From assembly GCA_021234155.1 (NCBI GenBank), contig JAJEKV010000148.1, positions 950,616-1,014,615 on the forward strand: DNA of 64,000 nucleotides, read 5' to 3'. The notes beneath the pieces were generated by a model. That model did no database searches, was not told the DNA's origin, and was given only the letters and a program-made list of their open reading frames with translations. Of this stretch, positions 1 through 10,736 are shown in pieces. The DNA comes from Isoetes taiwanensis. Lineage: Eukaryota; Streptophyta; Lycopodiopsida; Isoetales; Isoetaceae. The position numbers and the translations under genes are program-made. The first letter of the stretch is position 1; every line of letters begins with the position of its first letter.

Positions 1-1046
1 CGTATATTTGGTGGGGAGCATCACAATTACGAGGCAAAGTGTCACATTTTATCAAGGTCCAGTGGTTTAATAGTCATCAATTCTAAGCGGTTGATTCCAG
101 AAGGCATCGAACTTTGTATTTTTTAGAGAGAGAGATATATAGATTTTTTACGTCACTCCATATTGACAGCATCCATGAGGACATACGACGGACCCCTAGA
201 GACTTGAGCACGAGATCTCTTAATTACTAGCCCTATAAACTAACCACTAAATTGAACAAGGGGGAACCTAATGATCACAATTGGCTATATAATGCATGTT
301 AACTCGCAATGATGATGAGACTATGAACCAGTTATCAAGCCTCTCTCTACCCCATTAAGAAATTATATTAAAGGTGAGAGTGAAGACGTCATTGTGGAAG
401 AGTGGCACCCTTGGTGGTTGAAGTAGAGTATGGAAGAAAATTTGACAAATGAAGAGGACAAACGAGGGGGTGGACATAAATAGTGCTAGAATGTTTGTCT
501 TTCTTGATATTGATGGGGATGATGACACTAGTTGTGCTGATCAAGACTTATATGCAAAGCTAGAAAAATGTTAGGCATTGCATGAAAATGATAATGTAGA
601 AGATGATTGTTGATCTCATAAGAGCGGAGAGCAAATAGACAATATTTAAAAAATAATTACAATATTCTTCTTAATATGTTTTTTAATAATTCTTTAAAAA
701 TGATTGTTGGCTCAACTAAATGAATGTGGCAGTTAGAATTCGTATCTTAACTCTTGTATGCATAAGGGAAGGAGTAAATTTTATATATGTAGACGTGTAA
801 GAAGGCTTGCATACTTAGACTCTGAAGCAAATTTTACCAATGGTACCAGAACAAGTTTGATAAGCCATCAATTCTAACCCATGATCCCGATGAAGCATCT
901 CCCCAGAAATAGCAGCTTCAAGTGATAGCAAGAGACTATGGGAGCCTTGCTCTACCTCTTCTCCAAGCATGACCTCATGCGAAACTGCCCTAGGATCGAA
1001 GTGCCAAAACTGACCCATATACATCTCGCCCTCGTGGTCTTATTTT
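1..1046. other. Anonymous sequence, no gene recognised
   Basis: I see no supported gene here. Reading frames are short and broken by stops. An acidic stretch around 490-615 (reading roughly FLDIDGDDD on the plus strand) might be a remnant of coding sequence, but it carries stops and matches nothing I know. No terminal repeats or RNA gene motifs were found. Confidence 0.6.
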
Positions 1047-1485
1047 GCTACATATTCTAAACGAGGTGCACCCTGGACTACCACAATCGTCGGATCTGTC
1101 AATCCGACGGCCCAGACTGTATGTTGGAGCCTCTGGACACCTCTCGTTTCGATTATGCTCAATTATGATTGGGGACGCCTATGATTTTAAGATGTCGAAT
1201 ACGAGTTTGCCTAAGGTTTTGATGGTATACCCAGCCTCTATACGGTTTCGCTTAAGGTTTTAGAATATGAAATACGGTGATTCGAACCTCTACCAAAATA
1301 ACTCAATGTCCTAATAAGACTACTTTAACCAATCTAACCAGTGAGCTAATGTGACTATTTTTTATCTTAAATCTATGTTTTTTTTTATAATAACCCATTG
1401 AATTATTTTAGGGATATGGTCTATGGTTTCAAGAATTATATCTATATCAAATCCCCCTGGAACCCCCTGTTATTTTGCTACATAT
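1047..1485 (-). repeat. Dispersed 0.43-kb repeat, copy 1, with tRNA-like Pol III boxes
   Basis: This block is nearly identical to 41164-41588; the copies differ by scattered substitutions and a 15-bp gap. In both, the unit begins and ends with the same 9-mer, gctacatat. On the minus strand an A-box-like TAGCTCACTGGTTAG (1334-1348) is followed by a B-box-like GGTTCGAATC (1279-1288) at tRNA-like spacing, and the sequence between resembles a decayed tRNA. About 130 bp of shared sequence lies upstream of the A box, which is unusual for a simple tRNA-derived SINE. I infer a SINE-like or composite retroposon; the copy pair is certain, the class is not. Confidence 0.7.
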
Positions 1486-3180
1486 AGAGACATGTGCGCA
1501 TATATCAGGGTCTCCCTTGACCAGGCTATAAATAAAGAACCTCCTTAATTTTAAAACATGAACTTGGCATAGCTCCTTAGCAAGGAGGCGAGACTCTAGT
1601 CTTTTGTAATATCGAAGACAATTCTCGTTCAATCCATAGAATCAAAGATGGAAGCATTGCTCTCACCAAAACCGTGTTGTTGTGAGGTTGACAATTAATG
1701 TGGACAAAAATTGCCTTGCATTAAACATAGATGAACACCTGAATTGTTTGGCGGTTGTTTGGCCAAGTCTCGGCACAATAGTCAGATGACATCGTCCAAC
1801 AATGAGAACATTCGTAGGGTTGTAAAGTCTTCTCAATGCATAGAAAAGGAGTACTTTTGAAAGAATCTTCCTTTTCAAGTGAATACTTATAGAAGAATCA
1901 AATCATTATCTTTTATTTGATGGGTTAAGTCGGTTCACACCTTTTTGCGAGGGATCATTGCTACATGTACGGCACTGGACCCCCTACACATTAAACCATA
2001 GGGTCCAATCAAATGATTAGGAACATTTAGAATTAGAGAAAAAAATGAGTTGAAGACGTGTTAAAAGAAGAAGCCAAAAATCTTAGGAGCATGTAAAATA
2101 AATACAAGAACTCATGCAGCACCATTGCTTGGATGAATGCTGCTAATCCTAGCAAAGAACCTATATAGGCCCATATCTCCATTGCCGGCCCTCAAAACCA
2201 AACAAGCATTCGAATTTGAGACTTCAACCCACAAATCCCGCAAAATGTTTTGATTCTGGAAAGAACGGGCTGCTTCAGAAAGAGCTGGACCTGAAAACAA
2301 GAAGCCTAAGATTTACAAATGAAGCCGTGCCAGAATATCTCGAATAGAGATTTGTAGAACAGACCTCTAGCATCCAGAAAAACACATTTCTAATATGCAT
2401 TAATCATTATAGAGACTTGCCCTTTGCCATCTGCTGCACACTACTATCTGCAATCTGTCATTTAGACTGCCATCATACAGCTCATTTTGGAAGCCCACAT
2501 GTTAACAGATCATTCTATTCTCAGACTATTGCAGAAAATAACCTACATATATCCCTTCCCTCTTTTTCGGCCAACCATTGACAAAATCATACTGAAAAAC
2601 GATTTTTTGAACCTTATTGAACCAATTGAAATCATAAGAACAAACAAAATCACGACCATGACAAATTCTGCGAGATGGAATCACTAACTTGGATTGCGTT
2701 AAATCATTACATTATTAGGGTAAATTTAATTTCACCCCATTGGGGTGGAATTAAGCTTATATAAGAAGCATCCAATCTCTTGCTTTGTTATTTAATTGAA
2801 CATGCACTTTATTGGCTCATTATTTTTGAAAGTACGTGATTCTCTCGAGAAAACCTTTGGGATCGTGGAGAATAATTGTGATTCTCTATAAGAGAATCAG
2901 GTGATTCTCTCGAGCAAATCATTAAAGAATGTGGAACCTGTGGCACCTTTTTTTGTGTTTTTTCTTCCCCTAATAATGTTACGCACACCCGCAGATCCAG
3001 ACTTAGATCCACCTCCAGCATGGGTCCAATTTGCATGCTTCATAAGGTGGTTGTGATTAGCTTCGATCTAATCACAAAGTTCCCCTGATTAAGTGAAAGT
3101 CTGGATCTTATTCCCCTAGATATTACACACGTGAATACAATGTGTGATTATCTTGAGCTAATCACACCACATATACACGT
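1486..3180. other. Anonymous sequence with short palindromes and a gag-like scrap
   Basis: No gene is supported. Positions 2118-2190 resemble 3903-3975, inside the Ty3 gag region, so an old copy of that segment may be present. Between about 2835 and 3170 there is a cluster of short inverted repeats: GATTCTCTATAAGAGAATC near 2880, a repeated TGATTCTCTCGAG, and two hairpins built on GTGATTAGC/GCTAATCAC-like arms. Their role is unknown. Confidence 0.4.
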
Positions 3181-3199
3181 GAACATAATTAATGCTCAC

Positions 3200-3761
3200 A
3201 CATATGAGCTGATTAAGTTGGTGCAATGGTGCCCTAATAAGACTTGGCTTGTAGTATAGTTCATCATATTTTATTAATGGATTATAATTGAATTATTAAT
3301 TGGATTTCATTGGTGAGTTGCTCCCTTGGTATCATCATCATTAATTTTACATAGTTTATGTGGAGTTTTTCTCACAAGGGTCTATTAGGGGAGGGTCATC
3401 GTGACCTGGAATATCCCCTTTGCGGACATGTGAAGGTACTTTTGTGGATGTGGAATTGTTGTTCGGCGGATGTGGAATAGTCCATCAAAAACTTTCGTAA
3501 CCAAGTTTAAAGGCTGGGAAGCGCAAAAGCTCGGCTGATATATGCCAAAGAGGACGTGGCAAAAGGCTTTAGGCCTTTTTGGGCCATGTGGGCCTTTGGG
3601 TATTTGGGCTATTGTCCAAAGGAGGCTTTGGTCCAAAGAGGGGCCAAAGGGGTGTGCATGCTATATAGTTGCTCGGGGAGAGGTGGCAGGGGGCAGCTAT
3701 GTTTTATGAGTAATCCGTGGTTGGGTGGTGAGATAGCGTGACCACGTCAAGAGTCCATTTT
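3200..3761 (+). repeat. Probable left LTR of a Ty3-type element (boundaries uncertain)
   Basis: The sequence immediately upstream of a recognisable primer-binding site should be the 3' end of the left LTR. A TATA-like ctatatag lies at about 3660, suitable for the LTR promoter. I cannot find a matching right LTR downstream of the integrase, so the upstream boundary is a guess and the element is probably truncated at its 3' end. Confidence 0.35.
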
Positions 3762-3763
3762 AG

Positions 3764-3778
3764 TGGTATTAGAGCAAC
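3764..3778 (+). promoter_or_regulatory. Primer-binding site, initiator tRNA-Met type
   Basis: TGGTATTAGAGCAAC matches the common plant retrotransposon primer-binding site TGGTATCAGAGC except for one C-to-T change. It sits between the LTR-like sequence and gag, as expected for minus-strand priming by initiator methionine tRNA. Confidence 0.6.
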
Positions 3779-3884
3779 AAGTTTCGATGGCGGTTCTATC
3801 CGCCAATGTTAACTTTGAGGATGAGAACTCAAGGAAAAACTTTTTGAGTTAGAGCATGATAATTAAGCTCATGAGAGAAAAACT

Positions 3885-4849
3885 TTGAACTCCGCCGAGG
3901 CTCGAATTGCTTGGATGCAAGAATCGGATTCTCTAGCGAGAACCTATATGGCCCAGATTCTCCATTGCCGCCCGTCGCCAAGTAGCATCAAAACGGTGCC
4001 AATGTCAAAATTGAATTCAAAATGTAATGTGCGCTTAGTGATGCGGATGAACTTTTCATGGCTACGGGATTTGAATTCATATTTTGCTAAAACTAAGGTT
4101 GACGAAGACACTCAGTTATATTTTGTTGAGCGTCATCTGGATGGAGTTGCAAAAGGAGACCTCTAGGTGGTCGGATATTTCTAAGAACCAGCCCATCGAT
4201 CAACCCATTGTTACCTTTGCGAAATTTGAAAAGCAAATCAAAAATCATTTTTTTGGGTTATAATTGGGAGCGAGATCTTATCGCTGAATGGAATAAGTTG
4301 ACCCAACAAAACATGGAAACTGTTCGAGCCTTCGCGGCGCGAGTTTTAAAGAAAGGACTTCAGCTTAGTAAAAATGATACTGAGAAGTCTAAAAAACTCA
4401 TAGGTGGGGTTCATCGTTGGGTACGGGTGAAGCTCGATTTGCAAGTTGCCAATCTTTCTTTTGTTGAGCTCTATAAGATGTCAGAGAAAGTAGAGGAGGA
4501 AGGTTTAGCCCTCACGGAAGCTATTAATGCTCAACGTGGCCTCAAAGTATCTATGAAAGAGGTGAGTGGTTTTCGAGAGAAATCAATGGGATCTGCTCCT
4601 GGGTTTGGGCCATTCAAATGGCTGCACACAGACGTTGCAGATAATGAACCTGTTGGGGCCAAAGAGCCAAAGGAATCTTATCAAGCACGCAAGAAGTGGC
4701 TAATGCGGGAGAATAAGTGTTTTGTTTGTTATTCAACCGACCATAAGTTTTATGCCCTACTTATCTGGAGAAGAAGAAAGGGGAAAGAAAGGAAGCTACA
4801 CCTATTCTTAAGTCTGGGACTAAGAAAGCGGACAAAAGTAAGAAAGTAG
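3885..4849 (+). pseudogene. Ty3-type gag, degenerate
   Basis: Two overlapping open stretches (3885-4166 and 4208-4849) read as a retrotransposon gag. The second includes a capsid-like stretch (AEWNKLTQQNMETVRAF) and a zinc-knuckle remnant near 4710-4760 reading KCFVCYSTDHKFYA. At about 4755 the frame slips by one. In the neighbouring frame the sequence continues as a lysine-rich linker (YLEKKKGERK) into the protease, so gag and protease were once one frame. A stop separates the two gag pieces. The product would have been the structural protein of an LTR retrotransposon particle; this copy cannot make it. The Ty3 assignment rests on the downstream protease, RNase H and integrase order. Confidence 0.75.
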
Positions 4850-4881
4850 CTTCTGTTCGAGGCGATTGGAAAGGGAAGAAG

Positions 4882-5322
4882 GTGGCTACTGTCAGAGAAA
4901 AATTGGATATGGATTCTGTTGAGAATAGTAGTCTCTTACGATTTTGGGCTACTATTCAAGATCAAAAAGTACATATCTTATTCAATCCGGGCAGCGAGTT
5001 TGATTTTATTTCTGCTCGATTGGTAAAGGAACTGAAATTAACTTCTATTCCTTTATCAAGTGATGTAGAATTGTCTTCTGCTTTCTTGAATGTTGCCCCT
5101 CCACCTTCTTCATTTATGGTCAAGGATGTTGAATTTCAATTGCAAGGATATGTCTGTAAACATTCTTTCATGGTTTCTGACCTTGGAGGTATGGATATTA
5201 TTCTAGGCATGCCATGGCATAAGGCTATCAATCCTCTTATAGATTGGCAGGCAGGCATTGTTATGTTATCCTTGGAAGGGGGTAAAAAGACCTTCAAGTT
5301 TGTGAAGGATGATATTGTTTAA
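4882..5322 (+). pseudogene. Ty3-type retropepsin-like protease with catalytic Asp changed
   Basis: The 146-residue frame has the fold signature of plant Ty3 proteases: ILFNPGSEFDFIS near residue 33, where the family has a D-S-G-[AS] active site, and GMDIILGMPWH near residue 105, matching the second conserved motif (ILGMPWL). The catalytic Asp is Asn here and the next residue is Pro, so cleavage activity should be lost. The frame is otherwise uninterrupted. It lies between gag and the truncated reverse transcriptase, in canonical pol order. Confidence 0.8.
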
Positions 5323-5509
5323 TTCCCCAATTCCAACAGTTTATGTTGTATAGTTTAAACGTTTGGCAATGAAAACTCATTTTGTGTATTTGGTGTTTTT
5401 GCGTCCTAAGTCTGATGTATCCCCATTAAATGGGCGTCAAACAATCTTTTTACATTATTATGATGATGTCTTTTCAAATGAAATTCCACAAACTTTGCCA
5501 CTCTGACAT

Positions 5510-5970
5510 ATGGAGGACCACAGGACTGATCTTCTTCCTGGGAAAGAACCTCCTAATCAAGCTCCTTATCGGAGAATGCATGGCCAGCAAGTTGAGATTA
5601 GGTGCCAGCTTGATGAGTTACTTCAAGCTGGATTGATCTGCCATAGTTCTTCACCTTTTGGTGCTGCTGTCTTGTTGGCTAAGAAAAAAGACAATTCCTG
5701 GCGCATGTGTATGATAAGGAATTTCTGGCTGTCATTCATGCTTTGAAAGTGTGGCGACACTATCTTTTAGGGTCGACGGTTCATATTTTGACAGACTACC
5801 AAAGCATTAGGCACATTGTTTCACAGAAAACATTATCGGAAAGGCAGTTGAAATGGGTTGCTTTTATGCAGCAATATGATTTCTCAGTGGATTATCGTCC
5901 TGGTAAAGAGAATGTTGTAGCTAATGCTTTAAGTAGGCATTATGCAGTTTGTTCTCTTTCTATAGCATAA
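5510..5970 (+). pseudogene. Ty3-type RT joined to RNase H by an internal deletion
   Basis: Frame 5510-5746 begins as the N-terminal edge of a Ty3 reverse transcriptase (HRTDLLPGKEPPNQAPYR, then AAVLLAKKKDNSWRMC). The family continues with a long fingers/palm domain ending in the YxDD catalytic box. Here the sequence passes directly, at about 5705-5715, into the RNase H region (YDKEFLAVIHALKVWRHYLLG, HILTDYQSIRHI, ALSRH) in the frame 5707-5970. Essentially all of the RT palm is missing, roughly 1 kb compared with complete relatives. The copy is therefore dead for reverse transcription. Confidence 0.82.
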
Positions 5971-6020
5971 TCTAGCCATTTGGAGGAAATGAAGCCGACC
6001 ACGATTATAAGGATATTTGG

Positions 6021-6734
6021 TTGTTGGCTCAAAGTGGCAATGCATATGGATATAAGATCGTTAATGGGTTCTTATATAAAGGTCCAAAGCTATGCATTGT
6101 TCGGGACTTTCGGTCACTTATCCTTGGAGAAGTCCATGATGCACCTACTGCAGGTCATGATGGTGTGGGGGCGACTTTGGCAAAGCTTGAACCATATTTT
6201 ATTTGGCCTGGATTGCGGAGAGATGTCTTGGTTCATATTCGTCATTGTGTTACTTGTCAACAGATAAAGAAAGTGAACAAGAAACCTCATGGTGTTCCTT
6301 TATCCTTGCCTATTCCGGAGGCAAAGTGGGAGCAGATCACTATGGATTTTAATGTTAGTTTTCCTGCAAGTTCTCGCAAGAACGCTGTCTTTTGGACAAT
6401 TGTTGATTGTTTAACTAAGCACGCCCATTTTATTCCTTGTTCGGATAAGTTGACGGCTTATAGTGCGGCTACGCTCTTTATCAAATAGATATTTAGGCTA
6501 CATGGGTTGCCAAAGATTATTGTATCTGATCATGATACAAAGTTTACCAGTAAATTCTGGAAGGCATTGTTTATGCAACTGGGAACAGAGTTAAGGTTCT
6601 CCACTGCTTTTCACCCAGAAACTGATGGACAATCCGAGGTGGTAAATAAAGTTATTTGTTCCATCCTAAGGGGGTTTGTCTCAATGAACATCAAGGTCAT
6701 TGGGAAGAAATGTAGAAAGCTCGCGACTCTTTAA
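6021..6734 (+). pseudogene. Ty3-type integrase, interrupted by one stop
   Basis: The zinc-binding HHCC module is visible (HDAPTAGHDGVG, then CVTCQ). It is followed by the catalytic core: a first Asp in EQITMDF, a second in PKIIVSDHD, and the glutamate in ETDGQSEVVN, giving the D,D,E triad. A TAG at about 6486 splits the core, and the frame then continues to 6734 with no recognisable C-terminal domain. It follows RNase H, so the pol order (PR-RT-RH-IN) is Ty3/gypsy rather than copia. Confidence 0.82.
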
Positions 6735-7797
6735 TTTTTTAGCAGGAGATTGTATGGCCCAAAGTTGTTATTCAGCAAGTCAAATATGACATTGCTTGGA
6801 TTTAGGAGGGTATTTGAAACAAACTAATTGCTATCTTTGATTCTGCAGGTAATACTTTGATCCTGATGCGGATTCTGAAATGGGACAGAATTAATCTGAT
6901 GATTAATTCAATGTGGCTGGACGAATTTGGATCTGCCCAAATAGCTTATCATGGAGACTCATGCAGTTGTGATGGTTCATGTACTCAAAACTATGACTCT
7001 AGAAGAGGGCTCATTTGTGAAGCCCTGGATAGGGCTGGAAGATTTAATCCAGCAAAAAGCCACCTATGTGACTGCCCATACTGTGACTTCATCAACGCGG
7101 GACAGGAAAGAAATACTAAATATCAGGAGGATATTAGAGTATAAAATTTTGGCAATAGGACTTAGTATGTTGATATTATTGAACGATTTCATGAATAGGG
7201 GGTTTATAGGCTTTCCCTTTCAAAAAGCTATTTTCTTTCTCAAGGGTAGGACTTCCCTCTAAAAAAGTCTTTTGGATCATCTTCTGTACTACTATGTACC
7301 CTTTTTGTACCATCTCCTCATATATAAATATAATATAGCCTTCAATCCAAAAAAAAAAGGGCAAAAAAAAAATCTTTTCCATTTCCATAAGAGAAATGCA
7401 TTTTATTCTAGAGCTTAAGGCTCTACAAGTGATTTTGAGGCTAAAAGATGTTACATGGCATTCAACTTGATGAATATGGTTCAAATTTGAACCTTGATTT
7501 AAGTGAAGCATAATGTATCACTTTGAACATATGTTCGATGTTTCGACTAATTGTTTTTTGCATTTGTAGGAATATGATGTTGGTCGAATCAAGGATCCAG
7601 AGCCTCTTTTACGAATGTTCAAAACCTCTTTATATTCAATATATGTTGTAGATTTCTTGTCATTGGAAATATGAGAATGATGGTTTAATTATTATATGGT
7701 TTGATTATCTCAGTCAATCATAAAATGCTATTTTCGTACCCTTTACAATTGCTTCTTATGTGATGAACTAACTGAAACACTCTCGTTGTGTTAATAG
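6735..7797. other. No gene recognised; probable end of the Ty3 remnant and intron-like sequence
   Basis: Short frames at 6857-7262 do not match anything I know and may be the decayed tail of the Ty3 element. I found no right LTR. A homopolymer-rich stretch lies at about 7350-7380. The last 100 bp is AT-rich and ends in a splice-acceptor-like gttaatag at 7797, just before the FCP1-like fragment. Confidence 0.4.
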
Positions 7798-8084
7798 ATA
7801 TGGAAGTTGTACGAGCAACACCAATATTTCAACAAGGCTTGAAAAAACTTATTATCCTTGATATGAATGGGGTTTTATTGAAATGTGTACGTTTGGAAGA
7901 TAACAAACATGAGATCATAGTTAGACCGAATTGCCTTGCTTTTATTGAATCCCTTATCAAGTTTGCAGAGGTTGCAATTTGGGCAATAATGTCATATGAG
8001 AATATGCACTTCAAACTGAGTTTACACATCATGATACGAGTTGAATACATTGCAAAGAACTTAAACAAGCTGGGAATGAGTTGA
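7798..8084 (+). pseudogene. FCP1-homology (NIF/HAD) gene fragment, truncated
   Basis: After an acceptor-like gttaatag, the reading frame gives KKLIILDMNGVLLKC, then IIVRPNCLAFIESLIKFAEVAIW, and then loses similarity. These match the first half of the intact exon at 61369-62282 (RRLIILDMNGVLLKC; RPNCAEFINELLKFAEVGIW). Even the acceptor position and intron phase agree. The family is the HAD-superfamily phosphatase fold of FCP1/SCP/NIF proteins. The second Asp of the DxDx catalytic box is Asn, as in a plant subfamily with DxNG. The downstream half with the DDD motif is absent and a tandem duplication begins at the break. It is a partial, presumably dead copy. Confidence 0.72.
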
Positions 8085-8622
8085 ATATGATGCATAAGAT
8101 AACAAGCTAGTCGATTAAAGCAAAATAGAATGCTTGAAGCTTTATTCCTGCATTTAGGATGTCTTCATAATACAATGCCCTCAAAATTCCAAATCATGTA
8201 ACATTGTGCGAAATATGGATACATGAACTTTCAAAGGACATCTGCACCGAAATGGAGGTGTACTCTATATTACTCTATGTCTTTATAAATGACTTGCAGA
8301 TTTGATGGCACCTGCACAAAAGCAATGAGAGTTTCCTTCATCACCATAGGCAGCATTACATAGTGACAACAAGTTTGCTTCATAATTCTGCATCATGATA
8401 CGAGTTGAATACACTGCAAACAATGCAAACAAGCCGGGAATGAGTTGAATATGATGCATAAGATAACAGGACTGGTCGATTGCAGCAAAATAGAGTGCTT
8501 GAAGCTTTATTCCTACATTTAGAATGTCTTCATATACAATGCCTTCATAATTCTAAATCATGTAACGTTCTGTGAAATATGGATACAGGAACTTTCAAAG
8601 AACATCTGTACTGAAATGGAGG
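8027..8622. repeat. Diverged tandem duplication (two ~233-bp copies)
   Basis: 8027-8259 and 8391-8622 are copies of one another, both starting catcatgatacgag and ending near gaaatggagg. They differ by scattered substitutions and small indels. About 130 bp of other sequence separates them. No coding potential was recognised. Confidence 0.85.
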
Positions 8623-9780
8623 ACTTAACAAGAACCTGTAACAAACCAGAACCTGCAACAATGTGGATGTATTAACCTGGCCCCTTTTTATGTTGAAAAT
8701 CCGAGATCCAAATTCCGTCCCCAAAGCTATGAGTTTCAGTACTGTGGCAATCTGTCTAAAAAACGTCTGCACAAATCCTTATAAGCCTACAAGTTTGCTT
8801 CACGATTCTGCACCAAACCCAAGCCGCAAATCCAGGAAGAAGACAAGATGCATCAAATTCATCTGTCGCTCCTTGCCCTTGTCTTCTGGCTCCACGAACC
8901 GGATATATTTGTGGACAGACTGAGTTGATAAACTGGGATGAAGCTGCAAATTGAAGTGAAAGTTGCAACTAGAGCCCAAAAGGAGGAGATGTCCATGGTG
9001 GATTAGATAAAAAAGCCTCGTTGTTACTAATTGTCCATTCTGAAACCCTAGAGTTCATATGCACGATGGTTGCATTTCTACCCCTCCTTTCTTTAAGGGC
9101 TTTTATTGTAAGCTCTTCGATCTTGCCTTATTAAAGAGGGCTTTTGTTATAAGCCTTTTGATGTGGTAGGTGGAGTCATGTATGAACCAAAACAACTAGC
9201 CTGAGTCCCTGAGGTACACGAAGACTACACATGAAGCAAACAAAGGACGCATGCTAACTCCAAAACAAAAAACCAGAGGAAGGCAACCCAAGAAGTCAAG
9301 GGGAGAACGTCAGACGACACGCATCCACGCAGCACACTCGACTAGGGGTACCCACAAACCAAGAGCAAGCACTAAGACAGAGAAGAACGTCAGACGCCAG
9401 GCATCCACGCGATACACCAAGTGCAAGCACAACCAAACGGGGGGTGGGAGGAGGAACCAACTCACGGGAGAGGGTTACGGGATAAGCATAAGCATGCACT
9501 CACCCTCCAAACATAGGATCCCAAGCATCCAGGAATAGATCAAGACCAAGGCAAGGCAGACCCTCGGGATGCTAGGTGGGCATAAGATATAATCATTCTG
9601 GGACCACATCGGACCCTAATGGTCCCAAGAGAGCCCCCTAGCGGGGGTCAAAAGAGGTGGGACCATCCCCCTTTGAGAGCTAAGTCACCAAGCAAAGACC
9701 AAAAGGCCACGCCATATAGCCCCTCCATCCCTTAAGGAGAGAGGGGGGTATATGTTAAGGGAATCGAGCTCTAAAAACTA
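8623..9780. other. Intergenic, no gene recognised
   Basis: Frames here are short and unrecognised. A weak ~82-bp tandem similarity (two copies of gaacgtcagacg) lies around 9305-9410. Segments near 9110-9160 (taagcctttcgat-like) recur near 38474, suggesting an old dispersed repeat. Confidence 0.4.
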
Positions 9781-9784
9781 CCCC

Positions 9785-9935
9785 TTTTTTTTTTAAAAGG
9801 ACGGGGGAAGAGGGATAGGAGGAGAGAGAAGAGAGAGGGACAAAGGAGGCGGCCGGGGGGGGAAGGAGGGAGAGAGAGAAAAGGGGGGGAGAGGGGAGAA
9901 AGGAGGAGGAGAGGAAGGAAAAAAAGGCTGGGGGG
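9785..9935. repeat. Purine-rich (G/A) low-complexity tract
   Basis: About 150 bp is almost entirely G and A on the plus strand, with runs of up to nine G. The long frames on the minus strand (Pro/Ser/Leu/Phe-rich) are by-products of this composition. A similar G-rich tract lies at about 38330-38460. Confidence 0.85.
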
Positions 9936-10100
9936 GGGGTATATGGCACCATAGGAGTGGGGCTTCGTACCACCAACTCCTATGAAATCACACAAAACAT
10001 AGCAAAAAATTCCCTAGTGGGATCGAACCCTAGAGCCTATGGCCACCAAAGTGGGCCCTTACCATATGGCCTATGAGGCCCTTAAGTTAACGAAGCTGCC
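9936..10100 (-). repeat. Candidate tRNA-derived SINE (partial)
   Basis: On the minus strand GGTTCGATCCC (complement of about 10019-10029) is an excellent Pol III B box. It follows a D-arm-like region (about 10035-10085) rich in GGCC. The A box is poor, no second copy exists in this window, and the 3' end is not clear. I call this tentatively. Confidence 0.3.
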
Positions 10101-10275
10101 CAATTTAAAATGTACATAATATCCAATTTATTTATTTATTTAGTTTTTTTTCGTGCTCGACCCTTTAACCTTGGCCAGGCTTGCCAATGATCTTATCCAC
10201 ATGGCCCACTTGCTTGATTGATAATTTTTTTCCAGGTGGATAGTGTTAAGATTTCTGGGGCAGGGGCCATAAAAG

Positions 10276-10727
10276 GGTTTGGGATAGTCTTACCTTGGTT
10301 TGGGGGATCCCGGAGGGAAATGGGATCCCCTCCTCCGGGATCCCCACGCGAGATCCCCTCCTCCGGGATCCCACAGTTAACTGCGCAGTTAACGCCTTAC
10401 TGCGCAGTTTTTGCTGTTTTTTTTGGCGGATTGGAGCGAGGCCAGTGCAGCGGCGCTCACCCTGCTTCCTCCTCCGCATCTACCTGATCCCCTTGCCCTC
10501 CCGATTCCGACCAGCTACGAACTGATCCCATGCGATTCGGTGCCGGATCGAGGGAGAAAATCCCACAACAAATTTGCCCCAAAAATCCCTATAAGGGCCA
10601 AGATTTTTGCGCAGTAACTGCGCAGTAACCGGGGATCCCGTCCTCCGGGATCACACCTCTTGGGGATCCCGTCCTCCGGTATCACCCCTCCGGGATCCCC
10701 GAAACCAGGGTAAGGATATCCCGCGCC
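10276..10727. mobile_element. MULE-type MITE with 9-bp target-site duplication
   Basis: The 452-bp unit is flanked by identical 9-mers CCATAAAAG at 10267-10275 and 10728-10736. Its ends are imperfect inverted repeats sharing GGGATA, CTTACC, TGGTTT and GGGGATCCCGGAGGG over about 45 bp. Inside each end, GGGATCCC/CCTCCGGGATCC units are repeated. The centre carries inverted ttaactgcgcagttaac and gcgcagtaactgcgcagtaac. There is no coding capacity for a transposase. A 9-bp duplication with long inverted repeats fits a non-autonomous Mutator-like element. Confidence 0.8.
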
Positions 10728-10736
10728 CCATAAAAG

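Noticed and set aside
1270-1350. A tRNA gene on the minus strand
   Set aside because: A and B boxes are present but stems do not pair well and the same sequence recurs inside a longer repeat; it is a tRNA-like retroposon segment.
9755-9995. Pro/Ser/Leu-rich minus-strand frames
   Set aside because: They translate a G/A-only low-complexity tract; similar frames at 38203-38530 have the same cause.
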